Source: Magnetococcales bacterium (lineage in GTDB: Bacteria > Pseudomonadota > Magnetococcia > Magnetococcales > JADFWU01). Taken from it: a DNA stretch of 64,000 nt. The DNA is taken from NCBI GenBank assembly GCA_015234045.1, contig JADFWU010000001.1, forward strand, positions 62,001-126,000, given 5' to 3'. The notes under the pieces are model-generated. The model saw nothing but the letters and a program-made list of their open reading frames with translations, did not search any database and was not told the origin of the DNA. This document shows positions 28,301 to 37,381 of this stretch, one piece after another (within the stretch, counting starts at the first letter, position 1; each line of letters starts with the position of its first letter). The position numbers and the translations under genes are program-made.

Positions 28301-28987
28301 TTATGGCAAAGCTATTTGATGAATCCTCGGTGCCCGAATGATCTTTTTATGGTTTTCAAAGATTTGTTTTTTATGGTTCTCAATGATTTGGACAAAGCTG
28401 AACTATCAGGCACTATCAGAAGTAATGCTATTCGGTTATTTATGTTCATCGCCATCCCACCCGATGGGATTGTTGACATGGAAGAAGTAAAAGGAGTTCT
28501 CCTCAATTTAGGAAAGGCGGATTTACCAAGTGCAGCCTCAGTCCTTCGGGAAGTAGTAGAAGGGGCAGGGAAGAAAGCATCATATTTGTGGAAGGAATCC
28601 ATGGGGGATTGGTTTTCAGAAGTTTGGCTACCTGTTGATAAAAAGAGACGTTCTGTTCGATTAACAGAGCAGCTTGGGAAAATGGCTATTTATTCTGGAG
28701 ATGCATTTCCAGATGTGGTTGATGCAATAAAGAATATTCTTTGTTCTAAAAAAGGGTTCTTCCCTACTCTGAGTGAACTAGTAAATAATGAAAAAAATTT
28801 AGATCTTGTGCGCCGTTTTCCAGATCACTCATTGATTCTATTGGATAAAACAGTAAGTAATCAATCTGAGTATATAGTTAATAAAAATCTTAACACGGCG
28901 TTAGGGATTGTAGCTAATTCTAAATCAGAATTACAGCAGTTAGATTCATATAAGCGCCTTAATGATATGGCTCAGAATGCTAATTAG
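25340..28987 (+). CDS. SIR2-domain protein, probable anti-phage NADase (DSR/DUF4020-like)
   Basis: 1215 residues. The first ~280 form a SIR2 domain: the NAD-binding GAGVS is at 22-26, TTNFD with the conserved Asn is at 121-125, and LHGKLG has the catalytic-position His at 166. The remaining ~930 residues are a long helical region with no motif I recognise. Large stand-alone SIR2 proteins of this layout (defence-associated sirtuins and relatives) deplete NAD+ when phage proteins are sensed. I infer that function; the exact subfamily is uncertain. The gene has its own promoter region and no toxin-antitoxin-like partner. It is more AT-rich than its neighbours and is followed by a deleted family A repeat, consistent with horizontal gain. 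Confidence 0.75.
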   Translation: MSFIPNALRQAHIDGNVVFLCGAGVSMPALPSFNALVKNVLSKFLPNEDWCRNDKICKTAWQVFNDRQYDDTLGFLESEFGRLLVCKAVADQLIDNKAKIDQHTILIQLSDLDHNKGRLVTTNFDLLFEKALKKFTKNENLNTQIHVAPSLPPANPTSSYGLTYLHGKLGTTENDYGLVLTTADFGKAYMLEGWARRFVVELSRHYHIVFLGYQVEDPVMRYLVVALAAVRAELGESQFKESYAFAPYGKDEQTKTREDVKSAWELKGVTPLIYHNPDRKHGHKKLWSELGKWARSYRLGREEKNQMVVKYIRSPPKTEEESQIADLIWALKDPKTARYFAERIDDERSEPKEERPEPKWLPYLQKSGLMSLPTVQTIADKPDSISVPLVSNTLNDGLKLHDSTYSLGIWVSHFLESLDTLHWAIKEGSVLHIDLRNIIQRRFNSINSGKVPALTKVWQVLSDDNYAMRLSQRNKSISSYLPKLGRGNIFANRVFLEKLRPIPIFTKKIQWEEQPEKDINRPSDWYAVNIQLVGIKYRHDIKKLKEKADRWEDVLAILVYDLTYLLVEAFDWLQEFGLVSPEDGLSAYECRSISSHEQNEYSENWTVLIELTRDAYDALSDQNEDEAALLVQHWLQIPYPVFQRLSLYAVTEGINSDVQLGLEILLNETNPALWNISTQREKMRFLRKRGADFSQENLFQLVDKIIEGPPRSEKFEALLEERREQWVDRSVWLLLASLSKSGANLPANAKERLDHFEVTYDWKLQEDHSDEFTMFNYSSVGIGLDEEGVSEDFLNMSVQDFINWSKSKEDNKDVFRVVWGEFLKRNMSKDEIKSVAETLQKMPLSILSQLDVYASYWLQDSRKKLGKRMRQGLWRRLWQASLQSETPNNDFTVNTAFNHSGGILADVLYFEMVEYIPRIDAGESPGLPKQLKKDFDLIAEGYSPSAKLARIKMAARLAYLHRIDPVWTRHTLLSRMDFSQEKLFESLLWQSYLMNPRCPNDLFMVFKDLFFMVLNDLDKAELSGTIRSNAIRLFMFIAIPPDGIVDMEEVKGVLLNLGKADLPSAASVLREVVEGAGKKASYLWKESMGDWFSEVWLPVDKKRRSVRLTEQLGKMAIYSGDAFPDVVDAIKNILCSKKGFFPTLSELVNNEKNLDLVRRFPDHSLILLDKTVSNQSEYIVNKNLNTALGIVANSKSELQQLDSYKRLNDMAQNAN

Positions 28988-28997
28988 AGTGAAACTG

Positions 28998-29082
28998 TAG
29001 TGGTTTCGTCTAAAATTTGAACAGTCAGTCGTTCCGGCCCAGGTTGAGAGCCATTGTCTAATTTTTAGTCGAAATCACTATA
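28998..29082. repeat. Family A repeat, internally deleted unit
   Basis: An 85-bp form with good terminal inverted repeats (TGTAGTGGTTTCG ... CGAAATCACTATA). The internal hairpin is missing: CCGGCCCAGGTTGAGAGCC joins the two ends. It lies 10 bp after the SIR2 gene stop codon. Confidence 0.85.
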
Positions 29083-29113
29083 GGACCACGAACGCTGATA
29101 TTCAGATGGATTT

Positions 29114-30220
29114 TCAATCTGAATTACCCACCAACGCATCACGTTCTTCTTGAGAGTCGGCATAGGTGATGCCTGTTTGGCGGAATTGTTCGTGAATGGC
29201 TAAAAATCCATCGACAATATCCGAGTCAAAGTGGCTGTCACGTCCTTCTTCAATGATTGCCTTGGCTTTGTCATGGGAGAAGGGTGGTTTATAGACCCGT
29301 TTGCTGATCAGTGCGTCATATACATCCGCCAGTGCCATTAAACGACCGGACAGTGGAATAGCCTCACCTTTCAATTTTTTAGGATAGCCCGTTCCATCCC
29401 ATTTTTCATGGTGGGAAAGGGTGATCTCACCGGCATAGCGTAGAAATGAGCTACTGCCAAGATGTTTTTGGGCAGATTTGAGCGCATTCCAACCATAGAC
29501 GCTGTGCTTTTTCATCTCTTTGAATTCATCATCGGTCAGACGGCCTGGTTTGAGCAGAATATGATCAGCAACACCGACTTTGCCAATATCATGCAGTGGT
29601 GCGGATTTATAGAGTAGTTCGACCACCTCAGCAGTGAGATCGTTTTTAAAGCGTGGGTGAGTGCGTAACTGTTCGGCCAGTAGTCGGACATAATTTTGAG
29701 TCCGTTTGATGTGACCGCCGGTTTCCGGGTCGCGTGCTTCTGCTAGATTGGCCAGGGTAAAGATGGTGACATCCTGGGTGAGTTGAAGTTCAGCAGTGCG
29801 TTGTTTGACTAACTCTTCAAGCTGGTTTTTATGTTGTTTTAGCTCAATTTGACTTTGTACTCTGGCACGGACAAGCTCGGGTTGAAAGGGCTTGGTAATG
29901 AAGTCCACCGCACCAACGGTCAGACCTCGCGCTTCATCATCCATTTGATCCAACGCGGTGACAAACAGCACGGGAATATCCCAGGTGTCCGGATTGGCTT
30001 TCAGCTTCAAACACACTTCATAACCATCCATGCCAGGCATCATGATGTCCAATAGGATTGCATCAGGCTTTGGATTTGTATTGGCGAGTCTCAGAGCCGT
30101 TTCACCGTTTTTTGCTGCAATTACGGAAAAATCGTCTTTGAGTGTGCCCATTAGGATTTGAAGGTTCTCAGCAATATCATCAACTATGAGGACTTTTGGT
30201 TTGTTTTTATGGCGTATCAT
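29114..30220 (-). CDS. Response regulator with HD-GYP c-di-GMP phosphodiesterase domain
   Basis: A 368-aa RpfG-type protein. The receiver domain has phospho-acceptor D58 (ILLDIMMPG). A short coiled linker leads to an HD-GYP domain with HDIGK at 210-214 and GTGYP at 276-280, so both signature motifs of active c-di-GMP hydrolases are intact. It is the last gene of a four-gene minus-strand operon, starting 9 bp after the receiver-kinase gene. It is the likely output of that relay, turning a periplasmic signal into lower c-di-GMP. Confidence 0.95.
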   Translation of the reverse strand: MIRHKNKPKVLIVDDIAENLQILMGTLKDDFSVIAAKNGETALRLANTNPKPDAILLDIMMPGMDGYEVCLKLKANPDTWDIPVLFVTALDQMDDEARGLTVGAVDFITKPFQPELVRARVQSQIELKQHKNQLEELVKQRTAELQLTQDVTIFTLANLAEARDPETGGHIKRTQNYVRLLAEQLRTHPRFKNDLTAEVVELLYKSAPLHDIGKVGVADHILLKPGRLTDDEFKEMKKHSVYGWNALKSAQKHLGSSSFLRYAGEITLSHHEKWDGTGYPKKLKGEAIPLSGRLMALADVYDALISKRVYKPPFSHDKAKAIIEEGRDSHFDSDIVDGFLAIHEQFRQTGITYADSQEERDALVGNSD

Positions 30221-30229
30221 TGATATGGC

Positions 30230-31351
30230 TCAGGCTTTTTCAAAAGGGTGGTTTATAAATTGGTTAGGTAGAAGAATGGTGACGATGGTTCCCTCCTTTT
30301 TTGAGGTTTCCATAAAAAGTTTTCCTGCCTGGGTTTCTGTGATCAATTGTGCAGAGTAGGTGCCCAGACCGGTACCGCGATTTTTTCCTGAAGTTGCGTA
30401 TTTTTCAAAGAAGCGTTTTTGAATCTCTATTGGAACCATTTGGTTGTTATGGATACGTATGGATAACCAACTGTCCTGGTCGTCCAGCTGAATGGTTACT
30501 GCCGAATTCTCAGACGCTTCAATGGCATTTTTAATCAAATTGGCAAACAGGGTATAGCAGAGTAACTCCTCACCAGGTACAGCACGCTGTTGATCTCTAT
30601 TATCAATCAGCTGAACAGTGGCCGATAGGCTGGAAGCCAATGAACCAAGCTCTGACACTACATGTTGAATCACCTTGTCCATCTCGATCATGGACGGCTG
30701 ATAAGGATATTGACCGGTCTCCATGCGATACAGATCCAGCGAATGATTGATCATATCCAACATGCGGTATCCAGCATGTTCGATCTGTGCAACCCATTCC
30801 TGTTGCTCTTCGGTCAGGTTCTCCTCACAGGCGAGGAGCTGAGGAAGGCCGATAACCGCACTGAGTGGGCCTTTTAAGTCATGACGAGAAATACGTTCTA
30901 CCTCTTCACGCAGCAAAGCCGCTTCTTTGAGTTCCTGGTTCTGAATCTCAAGCGTTTTTCTGGCTTGAGCAAGCTCAATATGATTGCGTACACGAGCCTG
31001 AACCACGGGCACGGTGATGGGCTTATGGATATAGTCGATTGCACCCACTTCAAGGCCGTGGGTTTCATTCTCTACATCGGTGAGTGCGGTAAGAAAAAGG
31101 ATTGGAATATCACAGGTGTCTGGATCATCTTTCAGGTGTTGACATACCTCAAAACCACTCATGCCAGGCATCATGATATCCAACAAAATCAAATCTGGCA
31201 GTGGTGCTTTCATAGCCAAACGCAAAGCAGATTCACCATCACGGGCCGCGATAATAATGTAGTCATTGCGTAGCGCTTCCATGAGAATTTTCAGGTTCTC
31301 TGGCGTATCGTCCACAATGAGGATTTTATAGCGTTGGTCCGGGTTGGTCAT
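30230..31351 (-). CDS. Receiver-histidine kinase protein
   Basis: A 373-aa soluble protein: a receiver domain (D58), a coiled coil, a HisKA-like region with H157 (SRHDLKGPLSAV) and an HATPase domain (N-box NLIKNAIEAS, G-boxes GTGLGTYSA). It has no membrane segment, so it probably gets its input by phosphotransfer from the upstream hybrid kinase and passes it to the HD-GYP regulator downstream. The start overlaps the stop of the hybrid kinase gene by 4 bp (ATGA). Confidence 0.95.
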   Translation of the reverse strand: MTNPDQRYKILIVDDTPENLKILMEALRNDYIIIAARDGESALRLAMKAPLPDLILLDIMMPGMSGFEVCQHLKDDPDTCDIPILFLTALTDVENETHGLEVGAIDYIHKPITVPVVQARVRNHIELAQARKTLEIQNQELKEAALLREEVERISRHDLKGPLSAVIGLPQLLACEENLTEEQQEWVAQIEHAGYRMLDMINHSLDLYRMETGQYPYQPSMIEMDKVIQHVVSELGSLASSLSATVQLIDNRDQQRAVPGEELLCYTLFANLIKNAIEASENSAVTIQLDDQDSWLSIRIHNNQMVPIEIQKRFFEKYATSGKNRGTGLGTYSAQLITETQAGKLFMETSKKEGTIVTILLPNQFINHPFEKA

Positions 31352-34300
31352 GATTGATTCACATCGAGCGATAAATCCAAGGTGTCGGCCATTTGGATCA
31401 AAATTGTTCGGGCGGACTCGAGTTCAAAATCTGACAAACTGTGTTCGAGTTTTTGGCTCTCTTTTTCCAAACTGGTTTGCTCCAATAATGTATGAAGTTG
31501 ATCAACCTGGCTCAAGGCAACACCTAGATCCTGTTCCAGTTTATGATAAATGCTTTGCAAAAGAGGGCTCACCTGATCTAAATCAATAGTGTGTTTTGGC
31601 GCATCCTGCGAAAAATGTTGTTCAGAATGTCCGCTGGATTCATTCAATAAGGATTGAATACTCTCCAAAGTTTCATTCATGGCATGGATAAATGGTGCTG
31701 ATTGAGCCATGGGATCGTTTTGATCTGGTGATTTTAGAGCAGTTTCCAGAGTTTGACCTGTTTCAAATAATGTCGTTGCGCCGATGTTTCCAGCAACACC
31801 ACGTATTGAATGAACACGTTGACGTGCTTCTTCCCAGTTTTGATTGTTAAGCGTTTTTTCAATCTGTTCCACAGTCTGGCAATTGTTATCATGAAATTTT
31901 TTTAACAATTGCAGATAAAGGTCACTGTTGCCGCCTAAGCGCAGGATGCCGGTTTGAATGGATAAGCCGGGTCGGTCTTCGGTGAATTGAATAACAGGTT
32001 TAGCATCCTGTGTATTGGTTGAGATCTGTGCTGTTGGTTGCGGGGTTGCTTTGGGCTTGATCCATTTTTTCAGCGTATCATAAAGCTGTTCAGGCACCAG
32101 AGGCTTGCCCAGATGGCCATTCATCCCTGCCTTTAAACAGGCCGCTTGTTCGCTTTGCATGGTGTGAGCGGTCATGGCGATAATGGGCACATCATCCCAT
32201 TCTGCATGGTTGCGGATAGCTTCCACTGCTTGATAACCACTCCATTCTGGCATTTGAATATCCATAAATACAAGATCAAACTCTGCTTGCTGCATGGCGT
32301 GATAGGCTTCTTTACCATTGTTGGCAACGGTGACATTGATATTGGCTTTATTCAGCAGCTCAACAACGATTTGTTGGTTGATTTCATTATCTTCTGCCAA
32401 TAGTACCGAAGCACCACGCCTATTTTCAATCGTATCAAGTTGTTGCTGAATAGAGGTGATATGGCGCAGTTTCTTACGCTGATCTGGGTAAGAAAGGACT
32501 GACATGATTGTTTCAATCAATAGTGCCGGGTTTGCGGGTTTGATGAGGAAAGCATCAATCTGTACCTGTTCAGCCATATTGCGGACTGTTTCCAGATCAT
32601 AAGCAGTCAGGACAATGATACGCGGTTTAAGTGTCAGTTTACTGTTAGTATGAATTTTTTGTGCGACTTTAACGCCGTCCATGTCGGGTAGATTCCAGTC
32701 AAGAAAAACGACTTGGATTGGCGAATCGCTCTGAAGGCTATTTTTGTTGGATATGTGCTCTAATGCTTCTTGACCCGTTGAAGCGACGCTAACAGTAAAA
32801 CCAAGCGCATCGAGCGTTTTATTCATCACCGTGCGGGTGACAGCACTATCATCTACCACCATCAGAGACATGTTGGTTAGATCATCCGGTAGTCGCACTG
32901 ATTGACGCCGTTCGTTATGGTCAATGTCAAATGACGCACGTAACGTAAATGTCGATCCTTGGTCGATTTGACTTTCTACCGTGATTTCACCATCCATCAG
33001 TTTGGCCAGCTGTCTGGAAATGGTCAGACCCAGTCCAGTACCACCATACTTTCGGCTTGTGCTGCCATCGGCTTGGGTAAACGGTTGGAACAGTTTTTCA
33101 AGTTGGTCCTCTGACATGCCGATACCAGAATCAGTAATGGAAAAGTCCAGCGTGATTTTATCTTCTTCTCTCTCAATCGGCGTGATAGAGAGAATAACTT
33201 GTCCTTGTTCGGTGAACTTAATTGCATTGCCCAGCAGATTGGTCAAAATCTGCTCCAGCCGAAGCGGATCACCAAGCAAATAGCGCGGAATTGCGCTGTC
33301 GATGTCAAAAAGTACTTCCAACTCCTTTGAATCAACTTTAATGCTGACAATATTAGCAAGATTCTCCAGCAAATCTTCCAAATTGAATGATACGACCTCC
33401 AATACCAGACGATTGGCTTCCACTTTGGAGACATCCAAAATATCATTGATAATACCGAGTAACGTTTTGCCAGAATTTTGAATTTTTCTTAAATAATCAT
33501 GTTGCTTGCTATCCAATTCAGTTTGTTGTACCAGATAACTCAGATTGATCACCGCATTTAATGGTGTGCGAATTTCATGGCTCATATTGGCCAGAAATTC
33601 GGATTTGGAACGGTTGGCCTTTTCCGCTTCCTCTTTGGCTTGTTCTGCATCTTCTTTGGCACGTTTCAGATTAGCGGCAGCTGCACGGCGTTCGGTGATA
33701 TCCTCGTAGGTGCCAAGTACGCCTATGACCGCACCATCCGAGTTGGTAAGCGGTATTTTACTGGTACTGAGCCAGATGGTTTTACCATCGGGTGTTATCC
33801 GTGGCTCTTCATAGTGCAGCTTGGGTTCCTTATTTGAAATGACAGCTTGATCATCCGCATTATAGGCCGCAGATTCAGCATGCCAGCTCAGTTGATCATC
33901 CCGTTTGCCAATTAATTCATCAGGAGATGAGAGTCCAGCATCGTGAGCACAGGAGGTGTTGCCGCCTAAATAGACGCTGTTCAGGTCTTTCCAAAATACC
34001 CGAACCGGAATGGTGTCAATGACAGTCTTCAAAAAGCGTTGTGAGCGATCCAGTTCAGCGGTACGGGCTTCAACACGCTGTTCCAGTTCTGCATGAATCT
34101 GCTGGAGTTCAGCCGTTCTGGCATCAAAAGATTGCGCTAATGATTCCAATTCATCGTCCGTACCGATAGGGCTGATGGTGATGCATTCACCCGCTCTATC
34201 AGGAGGTGGATTTTCAACCCGCTCACAAAGCGTTACTATTGGTTTAGCAATTGAGTTTCCTATGAAAACAGCAACAGCAACAGCGGCTAAAGTCACAAGA

Positions 34301-35088
34301 ACTGCCAGACCAATAAAACGATACAGCGTATTTTCTACCTGTTGAAGATGGAGGTGGGCAGGAACGCCAACCTGAATTTGAGCATCTAAAGAAGAGAGAA
34401 TTGGTGCGCGTTTGTCTGCCTGAATGCGGACAGTGAGTAAATCAAGATCTGCTTGATCTCCAAATCCAATCCCTTTGTGGTTCGCAATAAATAGCCGGTA
34501 GATATGGTGGGTGTTGTTAGAAAAAATCTTTTCACTGATGGCAGGAAGATCAAATGCCACCACTACAGCACCTTGAGTGGTTTGATAATATTGAATTGCC
34601 GAAAAAACTAAAAGTTGGTGATTTGTTGGATCAACTTCCAGTGTCGTGCGTCCCATGGACAGCGCACGACGAAGTGAGGCTGAGTGCTGATAATTGGGCA
34701 CTTGATCCATATCGGAAAATACAGGTAAGCCATCAAAATCCACCAAGGAAAAAGAGCGAACATCTCGGTCGGTGGCAAAGTTGCTGATCATTTTTGGCAG
34801 ATAACTATTGCGTCCAACGTCATCAACAAGCCCATTGATGACAAAAGGATTGCTGGTCAATCGTTCGGTATTTTCGACCAGATAACGCAATCGCTGTTCT
34901 AAACGCAGCATTTCTGAAACGGTATGTGATTCAAGTGATTGGCGTTTTTCCAGTTCCAGTTCATCTTTGAGAATCACCACAACCAGAATGGTCACCGCTG
35001 TCATAACCAGGGCGACGAAAACCGAAAATTGGACAGCCAGCCGGTTTTTTAGGCTCTTTTTGGGAGAAAAATTACTCATAAGCGTCAC
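31348..35088 (-). CDS. Membrane hybrid sensor histidine kinase with PAS, two receivers and Hpt
   Basis: 1246 residues: a membrane segment at about 20-45, an extracytoplasmic sensor domain (about 45-250), a second membrane segment, HAMP, PAS (about 350-470), HisKA with H504 (NMSHEIRTPLN), HATPase, receiver 1 with D797 (VFLDWNLPD), receiver 2 with D943 (VFMDIQMPE), and an Hpt domain with H1093 (VHSIRGVAGN). This is a full BvgS/TorS-like phosphorelay in one chain. Its start overlaps the end of the binding-protein fusion gene by 4 bp, so the two are translationally coupled and that fusion probably supplies the signal. Confidence 0.95.
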   Translation of the reverse strand: MTLMSNFSPKKSLKNRLAVQFSVFVALVMTAVTILVVVILKDELELEKRQSLESHTVSEMLRLEQRLRYLVENTERLTSNPFVINGLVDDVGRNSYLPKMISNFATDRDVRSFSLVDFDGLPVFSDMDQVPNYQHSASLRRALSMGRTTLEVDPTNHQLLVFSAIQYYQTTQGAVVVAFDLPAISEKIFSNNTHHIYRLFIANHKGIGFGDQADLDLLTVRIQADKRAPILSSLDAQIQVGVPAHLHLQQVENTLYRFIGLAVLVTLAAVAVAVFIGNSIAKPIVTLCERVENPPPDRAGECITISPIGTDDELESLAQSFDARTAELQQIHAELEQRVEARTAELDRSQRFLKTVIDTIPVRVFWKDLNSVYLGGNTSCAHDAGLSSPDELIGKRDDQLSWHAESAAYNADDQAVISNKEPKLHYEEPRITPDGKTIWLSTSKIPLTNSDGAVIGVLGTYEDITERRAAAANLKRAKEDAEQAKEEAEKANRSKSEFLANMSHEIRTPLNAVINLSYLVQQTELDSKQHDYLRKIQNSGKTLLGIINDILDVSKVEANRLVLEVVSFNLEDLLENLANIVSIKVDSKELEVLFDIDSAIPRYLLGDPLRLEQILTNLLGNAIKFTEQGQVILSITPIEREEDKITLDFSITDSGIGMSEDQLEKLFQPFTQADGSTSRKYGGTGLGLTISRQLAKLMDGEITVESQIDQGSTFTLRASFDIDHNERRQSVRLPDDLTNMSLMVVDDSAVTRTVMNKTLDALGFTVSVASTGQEALEHISNKNSLQSDSPIQVVFLDWNLPDMDGVKVAQKIHTNSKLTLKPRIIVLTAYDLETVRNMAEQVQIDAFLIKPANPALLIETIMSVLSYPDQRKKLRHITSIQQQLDTIENRRGASVLLAEDNEINQQIVVELLNKANINVTVANNGKEAYHAMQQAEFDLVFMDIQMPEWSGYQAVEAIRNHAEWDDVPIIAMTAHTMQSEQAACLKAGMNGHLGKPLVPEQLYDTLKKWIKPKATPQPTAQISTNTQDAKPVIQFTEDRPGLSIQTGILRLGGNSDLYLQLLKKFHDNNCQTVEQIEKTLNNQNWEEARQRVHSIRGVAGNIGATTLFETGQTLETALKSPDQNDPMAQSAPFIHAMNETLESIQSLLNESSGHSEQHFSQDAPKHTIDLDQVSPLLQSIYHKLEQDLGVALSQVDQLHTLLEQTSLEKESQKLEHSLSDFELESARTILIQMADTLDLSLDVNQS

Positions 35089-37244
35089 GGTTTCAATTCT
35101 GGAGACGTTGGCATAATTGTACCCTCGGATGTGAATCGAGCCATGATTAAATCATCCGGTGTTAAGGCATCATGTTGTTCTGTAGTGAAAGGGCGGCGAT
35201 ATTTTTTTACAACCCCGTTAATAGATCCGGGTAGGTTTTCCAGAGCGACTCGCAATACATCCGGTGCATTGGTGCCTGCATGTTGCAGGGCTTTTGCCAG
35301 TAGGTGGGTCAGGTCATAGGCGTGTGCAGTTCCGACTGGCGCAAAAATCGCTTTAGGGCTCTCCACATCAAATAGGGTCTTATAGCGTTCAACCAGCATT
35401 TGCCCTGGTTTTGAAAGCGTCTTAAAGAACGAGAATGTTTGAATGACCTGTAGATCGACCTTGTCAACAATATTATGAATACGTTCAGCAAAGTTTCCGC
35501 CGGTGATGCCCCAGTGTGCAATAATGGGTATGAAATTGTTGCGATTCTCCATGCCGCGAAGAATTTGCTCGCCTTCCAAGGCGTTGGCAACAAGCATAAT
35601 TACATCGGCGTTAGCTTGTTCAATCGCCATGATTTGAGGTGTAAAATCTTGCTCACCGCGGTTGAAATAGAGACTGGTCACCGGTTCCATTGTCAACTCA
35701 GACAGACGTTTGATCATGTTTTTTTCGTTGCCGCGACCCCAAACTGAATTTTCAAGTAATAGCGCAATCTTGGAAAACCGTTTTACAGCCTGATCCACTA
35801 AAAAAGGACCGGCGAATCGGTCGTTGAGTGACAAACGAAATACGAAGTTGGGCTGATACCCATTTTCAGTAATTTTCGATGCCGCAGCCCAAGGAATCAT
35901 AAAGGGAATCTTCTTCTGGTGAATCTCATCAAGTACCGACATGGCGATATTGCTATACATGCCGCCAAATACCGCAACCAGATTATCCAGTTTGGCAAAC
36001 GCATTAATATTATTACGAGATCGACCAACCAAACCGAGATTATCCCGTGCAATAAGTCTCAACGGTCTGCCCAGGATTCCGCCTTGTTGATTGATCTGGT
36101 CAATGGCAAGCAGTATACCGCGTTTTATACTCAATCCAGCTTGACCACCTTGTATGGAAAGATTGGCATCCAGACCAATAATCCATTCGTTAGGTTTTGG
36201 TTCTGGCCGATATGCCAGCAGAAGTTCATCGGTGATTGAGAGTAGATCAGCGCCGATAATTGGTTCAAATTGCATCGGTATATGATTGCTTGCGCGTTGG
36301 AATGCGTGTTGTTCCTGTTCGGTGAGCGTATGGATGGTGACACCGGCCTGTTTGATCTGTTCCAGAAGTTTTTTCTCACGTTTATGGGTTTCATTCCGCT
36401 CAAACGTTGTCAGACTGCGAGCGGTTTCTATCAGCAGGGTCTGCGTTGATGGCGGCAGTTTATCCAATGTGTTGGCGCTGATTGAAAACACATAGCCCAA
36501 GTAGGCATGACTGCTCAATGTCAAATGAGATTGAACCTGATGGAAGCCCATGTTGACAATGGCGACCAAAGGATTTTCCTGACCATCCACAACACCGTCA
36601 GACAATGCTTGACGTGTTGCGTGAAAATCAATGGGAATAGGATGCGCATTAAAGGTGCGAAACTGATCCATGATAATGCGGCTTTTCATGACACGGATCT
36701 TGAGACCAGAAAAATCTTCCGGCTTTCTAATGGGTCGATTGGCAGTAAAATGTTTGAAACCATTTTCCCAAAATGTGACACCAACCAGACCATGTGGACG
36801 TAGTTTTTCCAGTAAAATGCGTCCTGGTTGTTTGTCCAACATATCATACAGCGCTTGGCGTGAAGGAAAATAAAATGGTAAATCAGCAAGCTGCATGGCT
36901 GGAACCAATAGGCTTAGTTTTGCGGTCGGCGTTAAAATAATATCCAGCTCACCCGCTTTGGTCATTTCAACCATTTGATGGTCATTGCCCAATTGCTGGT
37001 TAGGATGGAGAGAAATAGCAATTTGACCGTTACTTTTTTCAGCGATTTGTTGAGCAAATTGTTCAGCAGCACTGTGAAGAGCGCTGTTCGTGGAGATATT
37101 ATGTCCCAAGCGCAGCGTGATTTTTTCTGGGGATTTTGTTTTTCTTGTCTCGTTCTTATTGACGGATCTGTTCGGATAGAATAGCCACGCCATTATCAGG
37201 CCAATCGTAACAACCAATAGGAGAATTGGCAGAGTCTTTTTCAT
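35085..37244 (-). CDS. Fused periplasmic binding protein: TRAP DctP-like plus ABC amino-acid-type (Peripla_BP_6)
   Basis: 719 residues from the ATG at 37244 (an in-frame start at 37292 lacks support). A membrane anchor (LPILLLVVTIGLIMAWLF) has no lipobox Cys. A DctP-type domain follows to about residue 335, with LGHNISTNSALH and VDGQENPL, the family's ligand-proximal segment. The second half is a Leu/Ile/Val-binding type domain (DQINQQGGILGRPLRL, VFGGMYSNIAMSV, VGTAHAYDLTHLLAKA). No TRAP or ABC permease is nearby. Being tethered and coupled to a hybrid kinase, it is best read as a two-ligand sensor, not a transport component; that is inference. Confidence 0.9.
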   Translation of the reverse strand: MKKTLPILLLVVTIGLIMAWLFYPNRSVNKNETRKTKSPEKITLRLGHNISTNSALHSAAEQFAQQIAEKSNGQIAISLHPNQQLGNDHQMVEMTKAGELDIILTPTAKLSLLVPAMQLADLPFYFPSRQALYDMLDKQPGRILLEKLRPHGLVGVTFWENGFKHFTANRPIRKPEDFSGLKIRVMKSRIIMDQFRTFNAHPIPIDFHATRQALSDGVVDGQENPLVAIVNMGFHQVQSHLTLSSHAYLGYVFSISANTLDKLPPSTQTLLIETARSLTTFERNETHKREKKLLEQIKQAGVTIHTLTEQEQHAFQRASNHIPMQFEPIIGADLLSITDELLLAYRPEPKPNEWIIGLDANLSIQGGQAGLSIKRGILLAIDQINQQGGILGRPLRLIARDNLGLVGRSRNNINAFAKLDNLVAVFGGMYSNIAMSVLDEIHQKKIPFMIPWAAASKITENGYQPNFVFRLSLNDRFAGPFLVDQAVKRFSKIALLLENSVWGRGNEKNMIKRLSELTMEPVTSLYFNRGEQDFTPQIMAIEQANADVIMLVANALEGEQILRGMENRNNFIPIIAHWGITGGNFAERIHNIVDKVDLQVIQTFSFFKTLSKPGQMLVERYKTLFDVESPKAIFAPVGTAHAYDLTHLLAKALQHAGTNAPDVLRVALENLPGSINGVVKKYRRPFTTEQHDALTPDDLIMARFTSEGTIMPTSPELKP

Positions 37245-37381
37245 TGTATTTCCAATCAGTTTACCATGTAGATTATACAGATTAATTGACAAAAATTAGT
37301 TAACAAAAAGTTAATTATTTGTTCAGTGTACTCATTTCAATCCGTTGTGCCTAACTCTATTCCATAATTCAGACTGTATTA

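Noticed and set aside
35085-37244. Two separate binding-protein genes with a missed stop or frameshift
   Set aside because: The frame is continuous through the linker with normal codon use and no internal start with a ribosome-binding site at the domain border.
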